A DNA stretch of 64,000 nucleotides from Blastomussa wellsi (lineage: Eukaryota > Cnidaria > Anthozoa > Scleractinia > Plerogyridae), in contig OX393564.1 in NCBI GenBank assembly GCA_947652115.1, positions 17,100,385-17,164,384 on the forward strand, written 5' to 3'. The position numbers and the translations under genes were made by a program. This document shows positions 10,901-22,900 of this stretch, piece after piece; position 1 is the first letter of the stretch; the number at the start of each line of letters is the position of its first letter. Below the pieces are notes generated by a model, which saw only the letters and a list, made by a program, of their open reading frames with translations, was not told the origin of the DNA and did not search any database.

Positions 10901-12273
10901 GTTAACTTTTGGCTTTTTTACCGCTAACGCACAACACATCAGACTCAAAAAATGTTCTCGAGGCCTTTACTTTTGTATTTAGATTTTTTACGGTTAACAT
11001 TTTTTACGGCTAACGGTTAACCCCATTGAGACCCTCATGGGGTTGATGTTGAAGATGACTGCGTGTATGATTCACGATCCTGTTTCGTCTTAAATTATAA
11101 ACTATTGAAGTTAATATAAAATGCATTTTGTCTTACCAACTGGTTTACGTCAAAAACCAGTGCTAACAATGCTGTGATAATTCCGGAGACGGTAGCCGCC
11201 CTGTGAGGTACCTGCGTTTTGGTGTTCACCTTGGAAATCCATCTAAACAGCAGCCCGTCAAGAGACATGGAGTAAACAATTCTTGAAGTGGAATAAACAG
11301 AACAAAATAAAGCACTGATGGTAGCACATATACCGCCGCATACAACGATATATTGTACACCTGGAATTGTCGTTTTTCGAAAGGCTTCTGGTAATGGATA
11401 CTGATCAAGTCTTTCATAAGGTGCCATAAGGGACAGTACTGCTGCCACGCCTATATAGGCCAGAGTGCTGACGGTTATGGTGACTAAAAATGACTTAGGT
11501 ATGCTCTTTTCGGGGTTTATTGCCTCCTCAGCAGCCTCTGCGACGACGTCGAATCCAGTAAAAGCAAAGAATGCTTGCGCGGCACCACTGAGCACACCAG
11601 AGACTCCGTGAGGCGTAAAATCATTTTCCCAGTAATTAAAGTTTGCGAAGAAGAATCCAAAAACTATCATAAAGAGTATGAATGCCAAGTTTACTACTGT
11701 TACTACATTGTGGAAATTTGCGGAGCTGCGAATTCCCAGACATAAAATTATCGTCACTGCAATCACCAACACAGCCGCGAGCAGGTCAGGGAAAGGTTCC
11801 TCTCCAGGGACAATCCAGTATTTTGAGAAGTGTTGTGAAAAGAAAGCGAACAATTTCCCATGTGTGGCGTAATTTATGAACCCGCTGCACGTTCGGGCAA
11901 GACTTGCACCAGAGAGTAAGAACTCCAAAACAATATTCCAGCCAACTACAAAAGCCGATATTTCACCCAGTGTCGTGTAGGTGTACATGTATGAAGATCC
12001 ACCTTCGGGAAAACGGCTACCGTACTCGGCAAATGAAAGCCCACTTAAGAACGCGGCGCTGGACGCTAGGAGGATTGAAAGAACGACCGATGGACCCGTG
12101 GTATCACGCACCAGTTGACCAATAACTACGTATAAACCGGCACCGACGGTTGTCCCCACCCCGAGGGAGATAAGGTCCACTGCAGTCAGACATCTTCTGA
12201 GTGGAACATCTGGTAACAACGCTTCGTGTGGTTTCTTGCGGACCAAGTTGTCAAGTAATCTCTTGCAGATCAT
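7993..12273 (-). CDS. Cationic amino acid transporter, SLC7/CAT-like (copy 1), 3 coding exons
   Basis: Predicted sodium-independent carrier for Arg/Lys/Ornithine in the APC superfamily, an integral membrane protein of about 14 helices. Exons read on the minus strand: 12273-11137, 8914-8350, 8132-7993, giving 613 residues, close to animal CATs (about 620-660). Junctions: donor TTG/GTAAGA with acceptor CAATAG/GTGGAG (phase 0), then TTAG/GTGAGA with TTCTCAG/GGTTAG (phase 1). Visible motifs: helix-1 GVGTTVGAGLYVV (residues 38-50), helix-3 GEISAFVVGW with the conserved Glu (residue 104), helix-6 FAFTGFDVVAEAAEE...NPEKSIP (235-259), and the C-terminal LVIYLLYGYKHS helix end. ATG 12273 follows directly on a possible acceptor (CCCATAG), so a 5' UTR exon probably lies upstream. 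Intron 1 (8915-11136) holds MITEs. Exact substrate is not decidable from sequence. Confidence 0.92.
9425..9790. mobile_element. Foldback MITE in CAT copy 1 intron 1
   Basis: At 9660-9790 two arms face each other: AAATGACTTTTATCGGG, ATATTGTTTATTT, TAGTGTCATTTGCG, and the reverse complement of the same. The flank 9425-9600 matches, inverted, the sequence at 27640-28300, so both belong to one dispersed family whose copies are in opposite orientation. Confidence 0.7.
10243..10735. mobile_element. MITE with CATAGG(C/T)GTACG ends, intronic copy
   Basis: Starts CATAGGTGTACGGAC and ends GCTCGTACGCCCATG, inverted relative to each other, with GGGGGACTGC next to the left end and GGGGCTGAAGCC/poly-C next to the right. 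A related, unexpanded copy lies at 40091-40510, and a fragment at 20400-20560. This copy contains a local expansion of a 26-bp unit. Confidence 0.65.
10557..10660. repeat. 26-bp minisatellite, four copies
   Basis: Four nearly identical units of CTGCGGGGCTGAAG then CCTCCCTTAACC. The corresponding part of the copy at about 40470-40490 has one unit, so the array arose inside this MITE copy. Confidence 0.9.
10865..11035. mobile_element. 171-bp hAT-like MITE with 7-bp target duplication
   Basis: Terminal inverted repeats AGGGTCTCAATGGGGT are flanked by CATGGGG on both sides (10858-10864 and 11036-11042). The interior is built of GGTTAACGGTTAA-type repeats. It sits about 100 bp into intron 1 of CAT copy 1. 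hAT elements usually make 8-bp duplications, so the assignment is tentative. Confidence 0.75.
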
Positions 12274-13368
12274 CTATGGGAAAATTTAGATTATGACGGA
12301 AAATATACACATATATTGATATAATACATAATATAACAGTATCAGGGGTAGTATAAAGGCCTGTAACCTGTATTTATTTATTTTTTAATTCACTCTCGTA
12401 TTGTAAATTTTTTGTTCCGATTATCCTCTATTTTTTCTGTGCGATGCAATTTTGTTCTCTGTGAATAAATAAATAAAAAAAAAACATTACTACAAGTTGC
12501 AGGAATTGGTTGGGCCAAAGGCCGTCTTCACAGTATATACACCCAGTAAACAAGGCCGACTGGAGCAGTTTCCGAGAAACGTGAAAAACACTCTAATTTA
12601 ACTATTTTAGCTCTCGACTAAAACAGGTACAAAATTAATGACGTTCGGGGGTAAAATGTGGTTCCAAAATTGTTCTTAAGTAAACTTAAAATCTACAAGA
12701 ACATAAAGAGTTCAAATTTTCGCGAATTTTTGCGGTCTAAAATAGGAAATTCAGGGGGCAAATTTATATTTTAAATAGCGCACTGCGGAAACAAGCAAAA
12801 TAAACAAACGCCGACTCGCACTGCCGCTTGTGCTCTCTTTGATTGCTTTTCTAAATGCCCTCTGCGTTGTAATAGTGATAAAGTTGATATTCTTAGACGT
12901 AAGTATGCTTTTGGTCCTTCCCGGAGCTTATTTGCTGGGGTAAAATGAGCTTGAGTCACGCCACAAAACTTCAACTCTATTGTTATAATATAGTAAAGAC
13001 GTCCAGCATTCAGTTACTAACTTTCTAATGTGATGAAGAAATTCCCTGCTTAATTGAATGATGTAGTTAGCAATAAATTCTCAAAAACAATGTCAAATGA
13101 AAGGATCTGAACGGAAGGTATTGCTATATATGAGCCAGACTTTTCCCATGATTTAATTGCTATGGAAGGCTGTTTTGAAAATCTGTCTGAAAGCAGGATG
13201 TCTTTATTTCCGTCCGCAGGGGCGTACGGTAGCCAGGGCGTACAGTAGTCAGGGGGGGGTCACACTGTGTCACTAACCAGATTGTCACTACGCCTTTGAT
13301 CCGGTGAAGCAAGAAGGAAGAACGGTCTTCCTGCTCCGAAACCAACTCTCAAAGTGTTAAATGTCTTA
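12274..13368. other. Gap upstream of CAT copy 1
   Basis: Should hold the promoter and any 5' UTR exon of the minus-strand transporter. No core-promoter element can be assigned with confidence. No other gene seen. Confidence 0.4.
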
Positions 13369-14596
13369 CAGTGCAACTGACTGAACCGGAGCCACCCAAC
13401 GTTCTTCAGCTAATCACAAGACGAGCTCAGAACAAAAGAATCAGAGTTTGTTCATCAGCGGATCACTTTTGATTGGTTACTTTCGGTCCTAAATTTTGAG
13501 CAACATCTGTAGCAGTCTGAGAGGCTGTTCATTCACAAAATTTATAAATGGAGCCTTGTTGCCGCTTGTCCATTCGCCACCATGGTTTGATCGTATTGTA
13601 TTAGAAACGAACTTAATTTTCGAATAAAAAGGATCGTTCCCAGCCGTTATTTGATAAATTGTATGTTTACGTTGAGTCCGTTTCGCTTTCCACATTCCAC
13701 GCCGTGAATGCAGTAAATTTATTTATGTTGAACTCTGTTTCGTCATTTCATCCTGTCGGAAATGAGAGTGATGGCAAATTTTTTTTTTGTGGAAAGCGAA
13801 ACGGACTCAACGTTTCATTTTTTTCGCCTATACTAATTTGTGACTGTTAAACAATGATGATCACTGAAAGAGATGTTCTTCTAAAGTAACCAATCAAAAC
13901 AAAAAAAACATACATGTTTCCTGAGAGGTCCGCAGCATCCTTCAACGATGCCTCATTGCGATTTGTCATCTGTTAAAAAAATGCCGATTTTTTTTGTTCT
14001 GAACGCGTCTTCTGATTGGCTAAAAAACGTTGGGTGTGGGCCTTGACACATATCACGTAAAATCGCCTAAATATCTTTCCGGAATTTCTCAAAAAAATGT
14101 CTAAATATCCCAAAAGTTTTTCTAAATATCTCGACAAATCCTCTAAATATGTCGAAATATCTCGTACTTTTGTTTTAAAAATAAGCCAATTTTGAATCCC
14201 TCAAGCCAAAATTTTCCCCAGCGGGAGCTGAAAAGTTTGTCAGAGATTGTCTATACTAGTAGTATGGAAATAAAGCAACTTTCAAAACAACATGGATGCA
14301 ACGTTTAATGTTTCAGCATCCGCCATTTTGATCCGCCATTTTGATAAATGGCTGCTAGTGATATGGAACATATTATTCAAGTGGGAAACCGCTGAACTGG
14401 ATTCAGAAAATAGCGAGGAAAAGCTGGAAAACAGCCAAAAAGCTATAAATTTTTATAAATATCCCAAAATTTTCTATATATCGTCAGATTTTCTAAAATT
14501 TTCTAAATATCTCTGAAACTTCTAGATATCTCAAAAAATATCCGGATATTTGTGTCAAGGCCAAGTTGGGTGGCCCCGGTTGAATTCGTTGCACTG
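13369..14596. mobile_element. Mariner-like non-autonomous element, TA-flanked
   Basis: Left end CAGTGCAACTGACTGAACCG and right end (reversed) CAGTGCAACGAATTCAACCG continue into GGGCCACCCAACGTT, TAGC(C)AATCA and AGAACAAAA in both arms, about 75 bp in all. TA lies immediately outside both ends (13367-13368 and 14597-14598). No transposase frame is left. The right arm is split by the nested element at 14037-14564. Confidence 0.75.
14037..14564. mobile_element. hAT-like MITE nested in the mariner-like element, 8-bp TSD
   Basis: The 528-bp insert is flanked by GTTGGGTG at 14029-14036 and 14565-14572. Its ends are TGGGCCTTGACACA and, reversed, TTGGCCTTGACACA. Removing it restores the right arm of the host element to match its left arm. 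The interior is rich in CTAAATATC repeats and has no credible protein. Confidence 0.88.
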
Positions 14597-14619
14597 TAAA
14601 TAATACACTAATACAACTT

Positions 14620-14800
14620 CCTAATATATAGATTTAGGCAAGCCTAAAAGTGGAGCTCCACATTTGTTTCTAGTTTGTTTCCACATTTGTTTCCGTTTGT
14701 CGCTGCGCTGTCGGTCGTACCCGCCCGCGAGTCATAGCCGTTTTGACCATGAAAAATGAACTGCACGGGTCTCCCTGAGTATGACGCTCTTGTGGTGTCA
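14620..14800. repeat. Fragment of a dispersed repeat (GATTTAGGCAAGCC end)
   Basis: The end phrase TATAGATTTAGGCAAGCC, AAAAGTGGAGCTCC recurs at 30683-30722 and 35863-35897. The adjoining CGCGAGTCAT and TTTTGACCATGAAAAATGAA phrases recur at 28455-28680 and 33385-33560. Confidence 0.65.
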
Positions 14801-16701
14801 TTTTCCATTGCCTTTCCAAGACGCTGGAATATTTTAACTTCAATCAAATGATCATATTTTTATCGTAATTTTTACTTTGTTTGCTTTTTGTTTCCACCAT
14901 GACTGCATATCATGCTGCTTGAATTGCATAATTAGTAGGTTCCAAATAAACTTTTTACAAATTCATGCATGGAATTAAATCGCTAAATCGACAACGTTAA
15001 TTATTTTTAGAATCAGTTATGAGATATTCTTAGAAAAGAAATCATAAAAAGACTGTAAAACTCGAATAAACCATGAATGTGTTCTTTCCAGTAGACAACG
15101 ATGGCTCTGCTTGTTAGTTTGATCACCTGTAGGCATCGTTTAATTCCGATTTACGAATTCATAGGAGCACTTGTATTTTAAAGTCACTTCAGGAAATTAA
15201 AGTTTGTATATTTCTACTGCAATTTATTTCTCTAATGGTAATAATCTGGTGAAAGATGAGAAGAAAGTGTGGCCTACCTCGAGATCATGAGCATATCGAC
15301 TAAGAATTGTAGTATACATGCTTAGCCAACCTTAACAGGAAGATTCAAAAGTGTCATTAAACTTCTTACCGCGTCTGTACTGTCAATAATTTCAATAAAT
15401 CCAACTTCCGCACTGTATACAAGTCCAAGTGTCCAGCTTCTATCTTTTAACTTAAACAAATACTTTTTTCAAAGTACCTTTGCTACACATGCGATAAACA
15501 GCTTTCATACATACTAAAGTAGACAAGCGCAATGACAAAACATTGTTTCCACAGACAGAAGCATTGAAATTATTTTGGCGCACACGATTTAATTATGCTA
15601 ATGTAACATGAGCAATCATTCAGAATTTTCCCGGAGGAGTTGTGTTGCCAAGTTTCGTATACTCAAGAAAGTACATTTTAACACCCCAGGGGACGGGGTA
15701 TACACCTTGGCCATGAATATAATTATTCATAAGGCAAAATAGTGGTAGGTGTGTTACTTTTAAAAACTTATACCAGGAACGTTTGAAAACCGATTACACT
15801 TAAATTTAACAGAGATACTGGAGAATAATGGAAGTGCATAAGGATTGTTTTTAATTCTATTGAATGGATCGCGTTTTGAGGAAAGCCACTGACGCTAACT
15901 TTGTCTAAAACGCGGTTTTGTATCCACGTTTTCTCCTCGAGAAGCAAAGAATTTAAAGAAACTTGATTTCACTGCTCAGTGATTAGTCATAACCTCTTTT
16001 GTGTCCTACCTGACTTAGAGTTTCTATTTTCAGCTTTCATTGAAAGTTATCAATCTTTCCTTCTAAAGGGTATTTAAAAATTTGGCGTCAGATATGACAA
16101 TCTACGATACATATATTTACCTCCCTGCTGTTTCAGCTCATGAAATTCTTGGACACAAAATTGCTTGATTTTATGCTTCCGAAGGCTTCCTTTACGAACA
16201 GGAGTGAACTGATTAAGCAAGAACTGCAATTATATATGGTAATTTGGATCAGCACGGGCCATCTATATGACACCACGCTAAAGAAAAACAATACGGCAAC
16301 GCTTTGTACCTCTGTGGATATGTGTCTTGCACAAAATGAGCAGCAATAAATTTTCTTCGTTTCTCTTTTTTTCACCTACTACATTGAAATTCTTCATGTC
16401 GGTTTTTGATACTGCATCATCTGGTCGAACTTGGCAATCATGTTTCGCGAGAAAAAAGCATGTCTGTTTATTTTTTCTTTATGGATTTGCATTTCGTATT
16501 TTCGTTGCAAAACAAAGATTGAAGGTTGTTTCGTTAGAATGATATACTTTTAAAGATAAAAGATTCTGCTTTGTTTCAAACAAATAAATACAGAATATGC
16601 AGATTATACACATTGACAATCGAAATGCGCAAGACGTTTGGGACACAGGATTTAATTTCAATCACGATTAATTATGAGAACTTATTAATTAATATTTCGC
16701 G
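14801..16701. other. Gene-free stretch
   Basis: Short frames only (for example 16133-16375 minus, 16327-16542 plus), with no family resemblance or splice support. Nothing further identified. Confidence 0.45.
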
Positions 16702-17035
16702 AGGTAGCATGGTGAATAATTCATTCTACGTTTAGTATTTTTAGAACAAGGAATATACATGTGTTTATTTCTTCTTCCTTCAGGTAGCATCCTTTCGTCG
16801 GAGCGACAGCGCTCTTGTCTGATCGTCAGGTAGCATGGTGAATAATTCATTCTACGTTTGGTGTTTTTAGAACCAGGAATATACATGTGTTTATTTCTTC
16901 CTCCTTCAGGTAGCATCCTTTCGTCGGAGCGACAGCGCTCTTGTCTGATCGTCAGGTATAGGTAGCATGGTGAATAATTCATTCTACGTTTGGTGTTTTT
17001 AGAACGAGGAATATACATGTGTTTATTTCTTCTTG
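16702..17035. repeat. Tandem repeat, 126-132-bp unit, about 2.6 copies
   Basis: Units begin AGGTAGCATGGTGAATAATT at 16702, 16828 and 16960 and contain CCTTTCGTCGGAGCGACAGC. The minus strand stays open across the array and would encode a repeated RRNKHMYIP...NYSPCYL peptide. I read that as a by-product of the repeat. Confidence 0.88.
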
Positions 17036-17123
17036 AATATTTTTTACATAAATACAAACTCTTTAAATAAAGTGTGTTTTTATCATTTATTATTGTTATT
17101 ATACTGATGAGTATTCTGTCACC

Positions 17124-17544
17124 CGCGACCACGGCAGGCGGCCCAAGCTCACGTTGTGATCAGGATCATATTGCATAATAGCTGTCATGGCAAAAATATA
17201 AGAGTTTGTGTGGCAATATTTTACAACACCTTTTAGCAAACTGAAATACTGTCAAATCTAAAATAAAATTGCCTTACCTTACTTTCACTGTATTTTTATT
17301 CTTGTTTGAACGCTTATTTTGCCGATTTTTGGCCATTTAGGCGAGTTATCGCTTCCTGACTCGCCTAAATGGCCAAGAATCGGCAAAATAAGCGTTCAGA
17401 CAAGAATAAAAATACAGTGAAAGTAAGGTAAGGCAATTTTATTTAAGGCTAAAAGGTGTTGTAAAATATTCCCATACAAACTGTTATATTTTTGCCATGA
17501 CATGATACTAATCACAACGTGAGCTTGGGCTGCCTGTGCCGCGA
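17124..17544. repeat. Foldback element with arms of about 190-220 bp
   Basis: Left arm 17124-17345 and right arm 17360-17544 are near-perfect reverse complements around a 14-base loop (17346-17359). Matching blocks include GGCGAG/CTCGCC at the loop, CGGCAAAATAAGCG, AAAATACAGTGAAAGTAAGG and GCCCAAGCTCACGTTGTG. No protein is encoded. Confidence 0.9.
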
Positions 17545-19961
17545 CTTAACACAGATGTGACCTATTGATTCAGAGATGGCGGCCGAGCAGACGTTGTGGC
17601 GTTGTGGCGATTGCTACGAAATGCAGTTTGATGTTTGTAAGCCACGATGCCACATCTGAAACAAAAGATGGTATTTTCATAACAATAGAGTTCAATTCCT
17701 GGAGGATTGCTTTGGGACACCAATATGGCCGCCGTTTCTTTGTTTTGGGACACCAATATAACCGCCGTGACGTCATGTGAAAACTCTCTATACAAAGATG
17801 CCGCCAAATCAAAAGCATGGAAACTGCACTTTAAGTCATGCGTACTCTTCTTCTTTTTAACACCCCGGTTACGATAATCATCAATTCCGAGCGTTTAAAT
17901 TTTAACTTGGTTGCAAGGCTATTTAGAAGACAAGAAAGGAGTCCTGTTTTCTTTTGTTTTGTTCTCCTGTAAGCCTCGAGTCCAAGTCAGAATTTTGGCT
18001 TATGGAAACCTCCTAGCTAGCAAACAGGATGCCTAGCTCCCGTAATAACCAATTAGGCCACAACGGCCAAACAATCAAAATTAAATTCGTTTTTCTTCTT
18101 TTTGTCTAAGGTTTAAAGTGTCTTTTAAACCACCATTTTTGAACGATGGCGGCTGTACATTTTACCACAGCACCTTGTGAACCTGTAGCTCACAGAGCTT
18201 TTCTTTGCGTTTTTATAAGTGTTTTATAGGCAAAATATACCAAGTCGTCATCTTTTTCCGTAAGTGGATTAAAAATACTATTAATAAATTAAAATACATA
18301 TAATAATACTCGTACTCATTTTTCTTGGAAAAGTCCGTCCAAGGGGGAAAAACAACACCGGGAACCTCATAGAAGCCGGCTGTTTGACGCTTGTAACTAC
18401 TCTCGAAATTGTCTGACTGTGAGATATGATATTGTGTATATCCTGTTAGCTGCAATAGTATGGTGACATACATAAAACCGCGGGAGGTGGTAACTATCTA
18501 CAGCTGTCTAATGATACTTTTTGGTTGCTTTTTGTTATGCTTATTTAGTATTTTCAAACTTAGGTCGTTTTTCTCGCATTTATTTGCATATATTTTTTTA
18601 TCTTAAAAGAGGACCCTTGTGTAAACCACTTTGTTACTGTACTTACTAGGCTTCTTCAGTGAAGATTGTTATTAGTTATCATCGTTATTGCCATTAACAT
18701 TGTCATTTCTAAAAGTACTACAGTCCAAACAGACATCAGCGTTTCTATTCCTATCAGCCGTAAGACGTCCTCTTAACAGGCATAAGACGCTCAGTAGCGA
18801 TCTTTTTTCGGAAACCATCAAGGAAATGAGACCATCTTTAAATACCCTGGTGGACCCTATTCGATAAAGACAATTTAACGAGCATAATAGAAGCTACTAA
18901 AAAGTTAAAAAACGGTAATCTGATCACGTATTAATTTTCACGAGGGTGGAGACATTTGAACGGCTTTTTGACCCGGGTAGAGGGGAATTTAAACCCAAAT
19001 ATTCCAAAAATTTACATGCCCAGGCGGTTGCCCGGGGGAAGTTTGAAGCTTCCATTTGACTGGTACATATATTTTCCCTGTGTTTCTGTAAAAACATTTG
19101 AGATAATACTAGAGTCATCGACTTGAGCACCGGATCAAAACAACAAAATTCTGAGGCCCAAAAAGACTATACCCTGTCTCCTCGTGGGGGCCCCGAAAAA
19201 TTTTCGACCCTTCGAGCCTTAAAAGTTTCGCCCATTTTCGCCACTGTCTTGTTAACACAGAAAATCTTTTCCTCTATTGCATGATTTTCTCCGATTCTGA
19301 TCGGCCTAACTTGATCACGTGACGCGATAGTGGTGTCCATCCACTAAGAACCCATAATGACTGTCTGAGAAAAATACCCGGATGGATAGTTGTCGTCCGT
19401 GAAAATTTTTGGGCAATAAGTGGCCTTACATTTCGGCTAAAAAGTTAAAAATAATTTGAGATGCGCGGTTTTGAATGGGCTCGCTGAAGAAAATTTAGTG
19501 GTGAACAATAGAGTGTTCTTGTCTCGGAAAAATAGGTCTGATAGTTGCAGCCCCTCCAATTTTTGGGAAACTCAGAATGTTTGGGCAACAAGAGAAAATT
19601 TGTGGCAAGGCAACTTGGGATAATTTTTTGGGCAAATGGTTCACCATCTCCCCATCATGGCAAAAAATTGCCTGTATGCTTATGTAGCGTAGCCAATCAG
19701 AGAACAGCATTCGGCGTGATGGAATGCTATCCGATTTATAATAAGTTAGCAATAGTTTGCGTAGCAACCTTCCTCTTGGGTTTATCTCTTTCACCATAGC
19801 TGAACTGCCTGTCTGTCTGTCTGTCTGTCTATTTCCTGTGTGAGTAGAAGTGAAAGAACCTCAGGATCATGATGTTTTGTGGTTTAGTTCGTCTCCGACG
19901 CAGGCTACCAATTGACAAACGTTAAAAATAACGCGGCCACCGTAATAAACGATTCCAGAGT
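17545..19961. other. Intergenic region between the two CAT genes
   Basis: Contains a duplicated GGGACACCAATAT phrase (about 17717 and 17750) next to a palindromic TGACGTCA, and a short CTGT microsatellite at 19809-19831. No coding region recognised. The 3' end of CAT copy 2 and any promoter sequence for copy 1 must lie around here. Confidence 0.45.
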
Positions 19962-22900
19962 TCAACTTTCCTCAAAGATATCCTGGTAATGCTCTGGTGT
20001 GGGTTGGATGTGTTTGATGCGCGCACCTACGTCAGGATTGTCGTACATTATGAAATCGTGTTCTGATGACTGTTGTGGTTTAAGTGCTTCGTTGCTTCGT
20101 CTGTAGCCATAGAAAACATAGATTGACAATCCTAAAAACACAGAACGAAAAAAAAATTGGTGCCGTACGTGTTGACGAAGGCCGATCCCAAGGAAAATCC
20201 CCTATTTAGCCTTAATCACAAGCATTTTAATGCTTCCATAGTGGAGATAAAATATCACTTATTGATAACAACTGCCAGACGTTTTCAATTTGCGACCAGA
20301 CTCTCGTGTCCGTATAACTTATGATAACACCTCTTTGTTGGTTCAGAGAACTATTATCAGTTATCTGAATAAAGCAAAACCAGTTTTGGTGGTATCCATC
20401 ATAAGCGTACGGGCGAGGTTGTGAACCATTTGCCCAGCATATTCTCCCACGTTTCCTTGTCCAAATTTCTCTTGCTGCCCAAAAAGTCTTAGATGAGCAA
20501 AATTTGGGGGAGCTGCAGCCCCCCGGTCACCCCCTCCCACCCCGGCCCGTACGCTTATGCATTTTAAGCATTTTGGTTTTGGACTTCTCGAAGAGATACT
20601 CATGATAGTGTCATCGAGACGCGATGCTTTCTAGCGTATGGTTTACTGGGTACAGTCTTTGTGTCTATACGGCCAAAAGCGATTGTTTTAAATTTGGTAT
20701 CTCTAGAATGCGTAGAAAACTATTCTGAATTTTTTTTTCGATTCCGTCACTTTTGACCCCCAAATCAAGCTTTAAATTTCTCGCCACGCCGAATGAAGTT
20801 GACCGCGTGATCGAAGATTGGTGATGAATGACGTCACTTCGGGCAATTCCTTTCTTTGAGTCAAAAGAATTTGAACACCTCACAACAACACAGCTATTAG
20901 ACATATTATTCGGATAAAATCACTTTCAATTAATTATATTTCTGAATTAACAGTGAAATGAACTGACAGGAAGATTTGACGCTTCCTGACTTGACGTCAC
21001 GACCCGTTCTAGAGTTTTTAGTAGCAACTCGCGTTCATTTTTATTGGGCGTGGCCGACGCGGGAACTTTAAAGCTCTATTTTGTGGCAAAATAGTTGCGG
21101 AATCCAAAAAATAAAATTGGAATACTTGCTTATGCAATATAAAGATACCAAAAGCATAAAAACCCTGCAGGCCATAAAGACCCTTTAAGTTTAATACTGA
21201 TCCGGATACAAGACGACATTTATTAATTCATATTGACTTTGACATCTTCACAAAGGAAATTAAAGCTTCTGCGAAACAGTGCAACCGGAACAATGTGGGG
21301 TAAGCCTGCAAAGAGCCCAGTGGCTCATCAGGCCGTAGCTATAGCTTACCTAGTTTCTTTGGGATGAAGCGACTAGGAGTATTTCTATTCCCCCTGGATG
21401 GGATGCTAGTCTATTGCAGGGTTAACGCCCAGCATTACTTCGCCGGTACCCATTCATACACGTGGGTGGAGATGCACTGCGAGAGTGAAGTGTCTTGTCC
21501 AAGAACACAACGCAGTACCCCACGGCCAGGGCTCGAACTCGGCTTGTTCGATCCAGAGTACAGCGCGCTAACCGTTAGGTGACCACGCCTCCCACTACCA
21601 TAAATAGGATAGAAAAATGAGGGATTGGTGTATTAAATAGGGCCAGGGTTTGAATACTCATTCAGCACCCTCTTCGCCCAAGAATCTGCAAAGAACCCCT
21701 ACCCCAAGTTATATCGAACAGAGAGCCAGAAAGATGGAAAGCTCAAGCAGAATTTTCGCCAGTGACTCACCTGGTACAAGCCACACACCAAATCGTACAA
21801 ATGTCCAGAAATTCAACTCGGCAATCAACAAAATATTGACAAAAATGACCACAATTGGAAGCCAGGGAAAACATGGAACCATGATAGAAAAAACTGGGTA
21901 GTTCCTAGGTTGTCTTGTTAGAAACACCACAGCAGCCAATGCAAAAACGCCACTTATACCACTGCAAAGAAATGCCCAACTAGCGTCCTTCAGGGTAGCA
22001 TTTAGTACGGTGGCGAGAATAACGGCCAGGCATGATAGGCTAATAACCAATAAAAACACAGCAAAGCTGGCATTATGCCCAGATATTTTGCTCGGTTCTT
22101 TCCGTATGCTTGTTTTCTTTCTGTTAAGTTTACGTTTCGGTGGGAATGGAATGTCTCCGAAGGTATATGGGTACATTTCCGGTTCCAGTGCGGAGATGGA
22201 CTGCAGCCATTGGTCTGTTCGTTCAAGTTTAGCTGCTTTGCCGTACACTGCATCTTCTACTCCTGGCTGATAGCGTGTCAACAAGACCGAGACGGCGACC
22301 ATGCTGTAAGCGAAGAGTGGGCCAATAGAGAGGAGCTCCACCTGTAGAGAATGAATACAAAATGTAGCCAATCAACCGAACAAGCAAGGCTAACAACCCA
22401 CCGAAACAACCAGCCCTCGAACTCACGTATCCACGTTCACTTTATAAAGAATGTATGGGCTTATTAGCACTTTTGCCAGAAATTTTGCTGATTTTTAAAG
22501 CTGATATCTCGTGCAATATTACATGCAAAGAGCTTAAAGTTTCACCAATTGTTAATTTCCATAAATTCTACAATTATCTGGAGTCAATTTGTATATAGCA
22601 TGATGCCTTCACGAAGCAATGAGACAAAATGTAAATAATGATGTCAGCATAAATCACCCAATAAGAGTCAAAAAACGATTAAGCAAATCCATTAATCTAG
22701 GTCGAGTGTTCATTGAAACACGTTGGAAATGAATAAGGTAAAACAAGGCAAAACAAGTACATGAATAAATAAATTATTATGAAACTATCCGGAGGGAACT
22801 CAGTGGAGGGACATGAAGTGGAGCGGAAAAAGCAAAGAATCGAAAAAATTCAAATAATTATGCAGTAGAGTAAAAACCCGCGAGTAAGAACCTGCATTTT

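Noticed and set aside
16689..17132. 147-codon minus-strand frame with RRNKHMYIP repeats
   Set aside because: Its length is due to a 126-132-bp tandem repeat divisible by three; no other evidence for a gene.
17560..17820. Overlapping frames on both strands around TGACGTCA as a gene or promoter
   Set aside because: Frames overlap on both strands with no motif; a single CRE-like palindrome is not enough to call a promoter.
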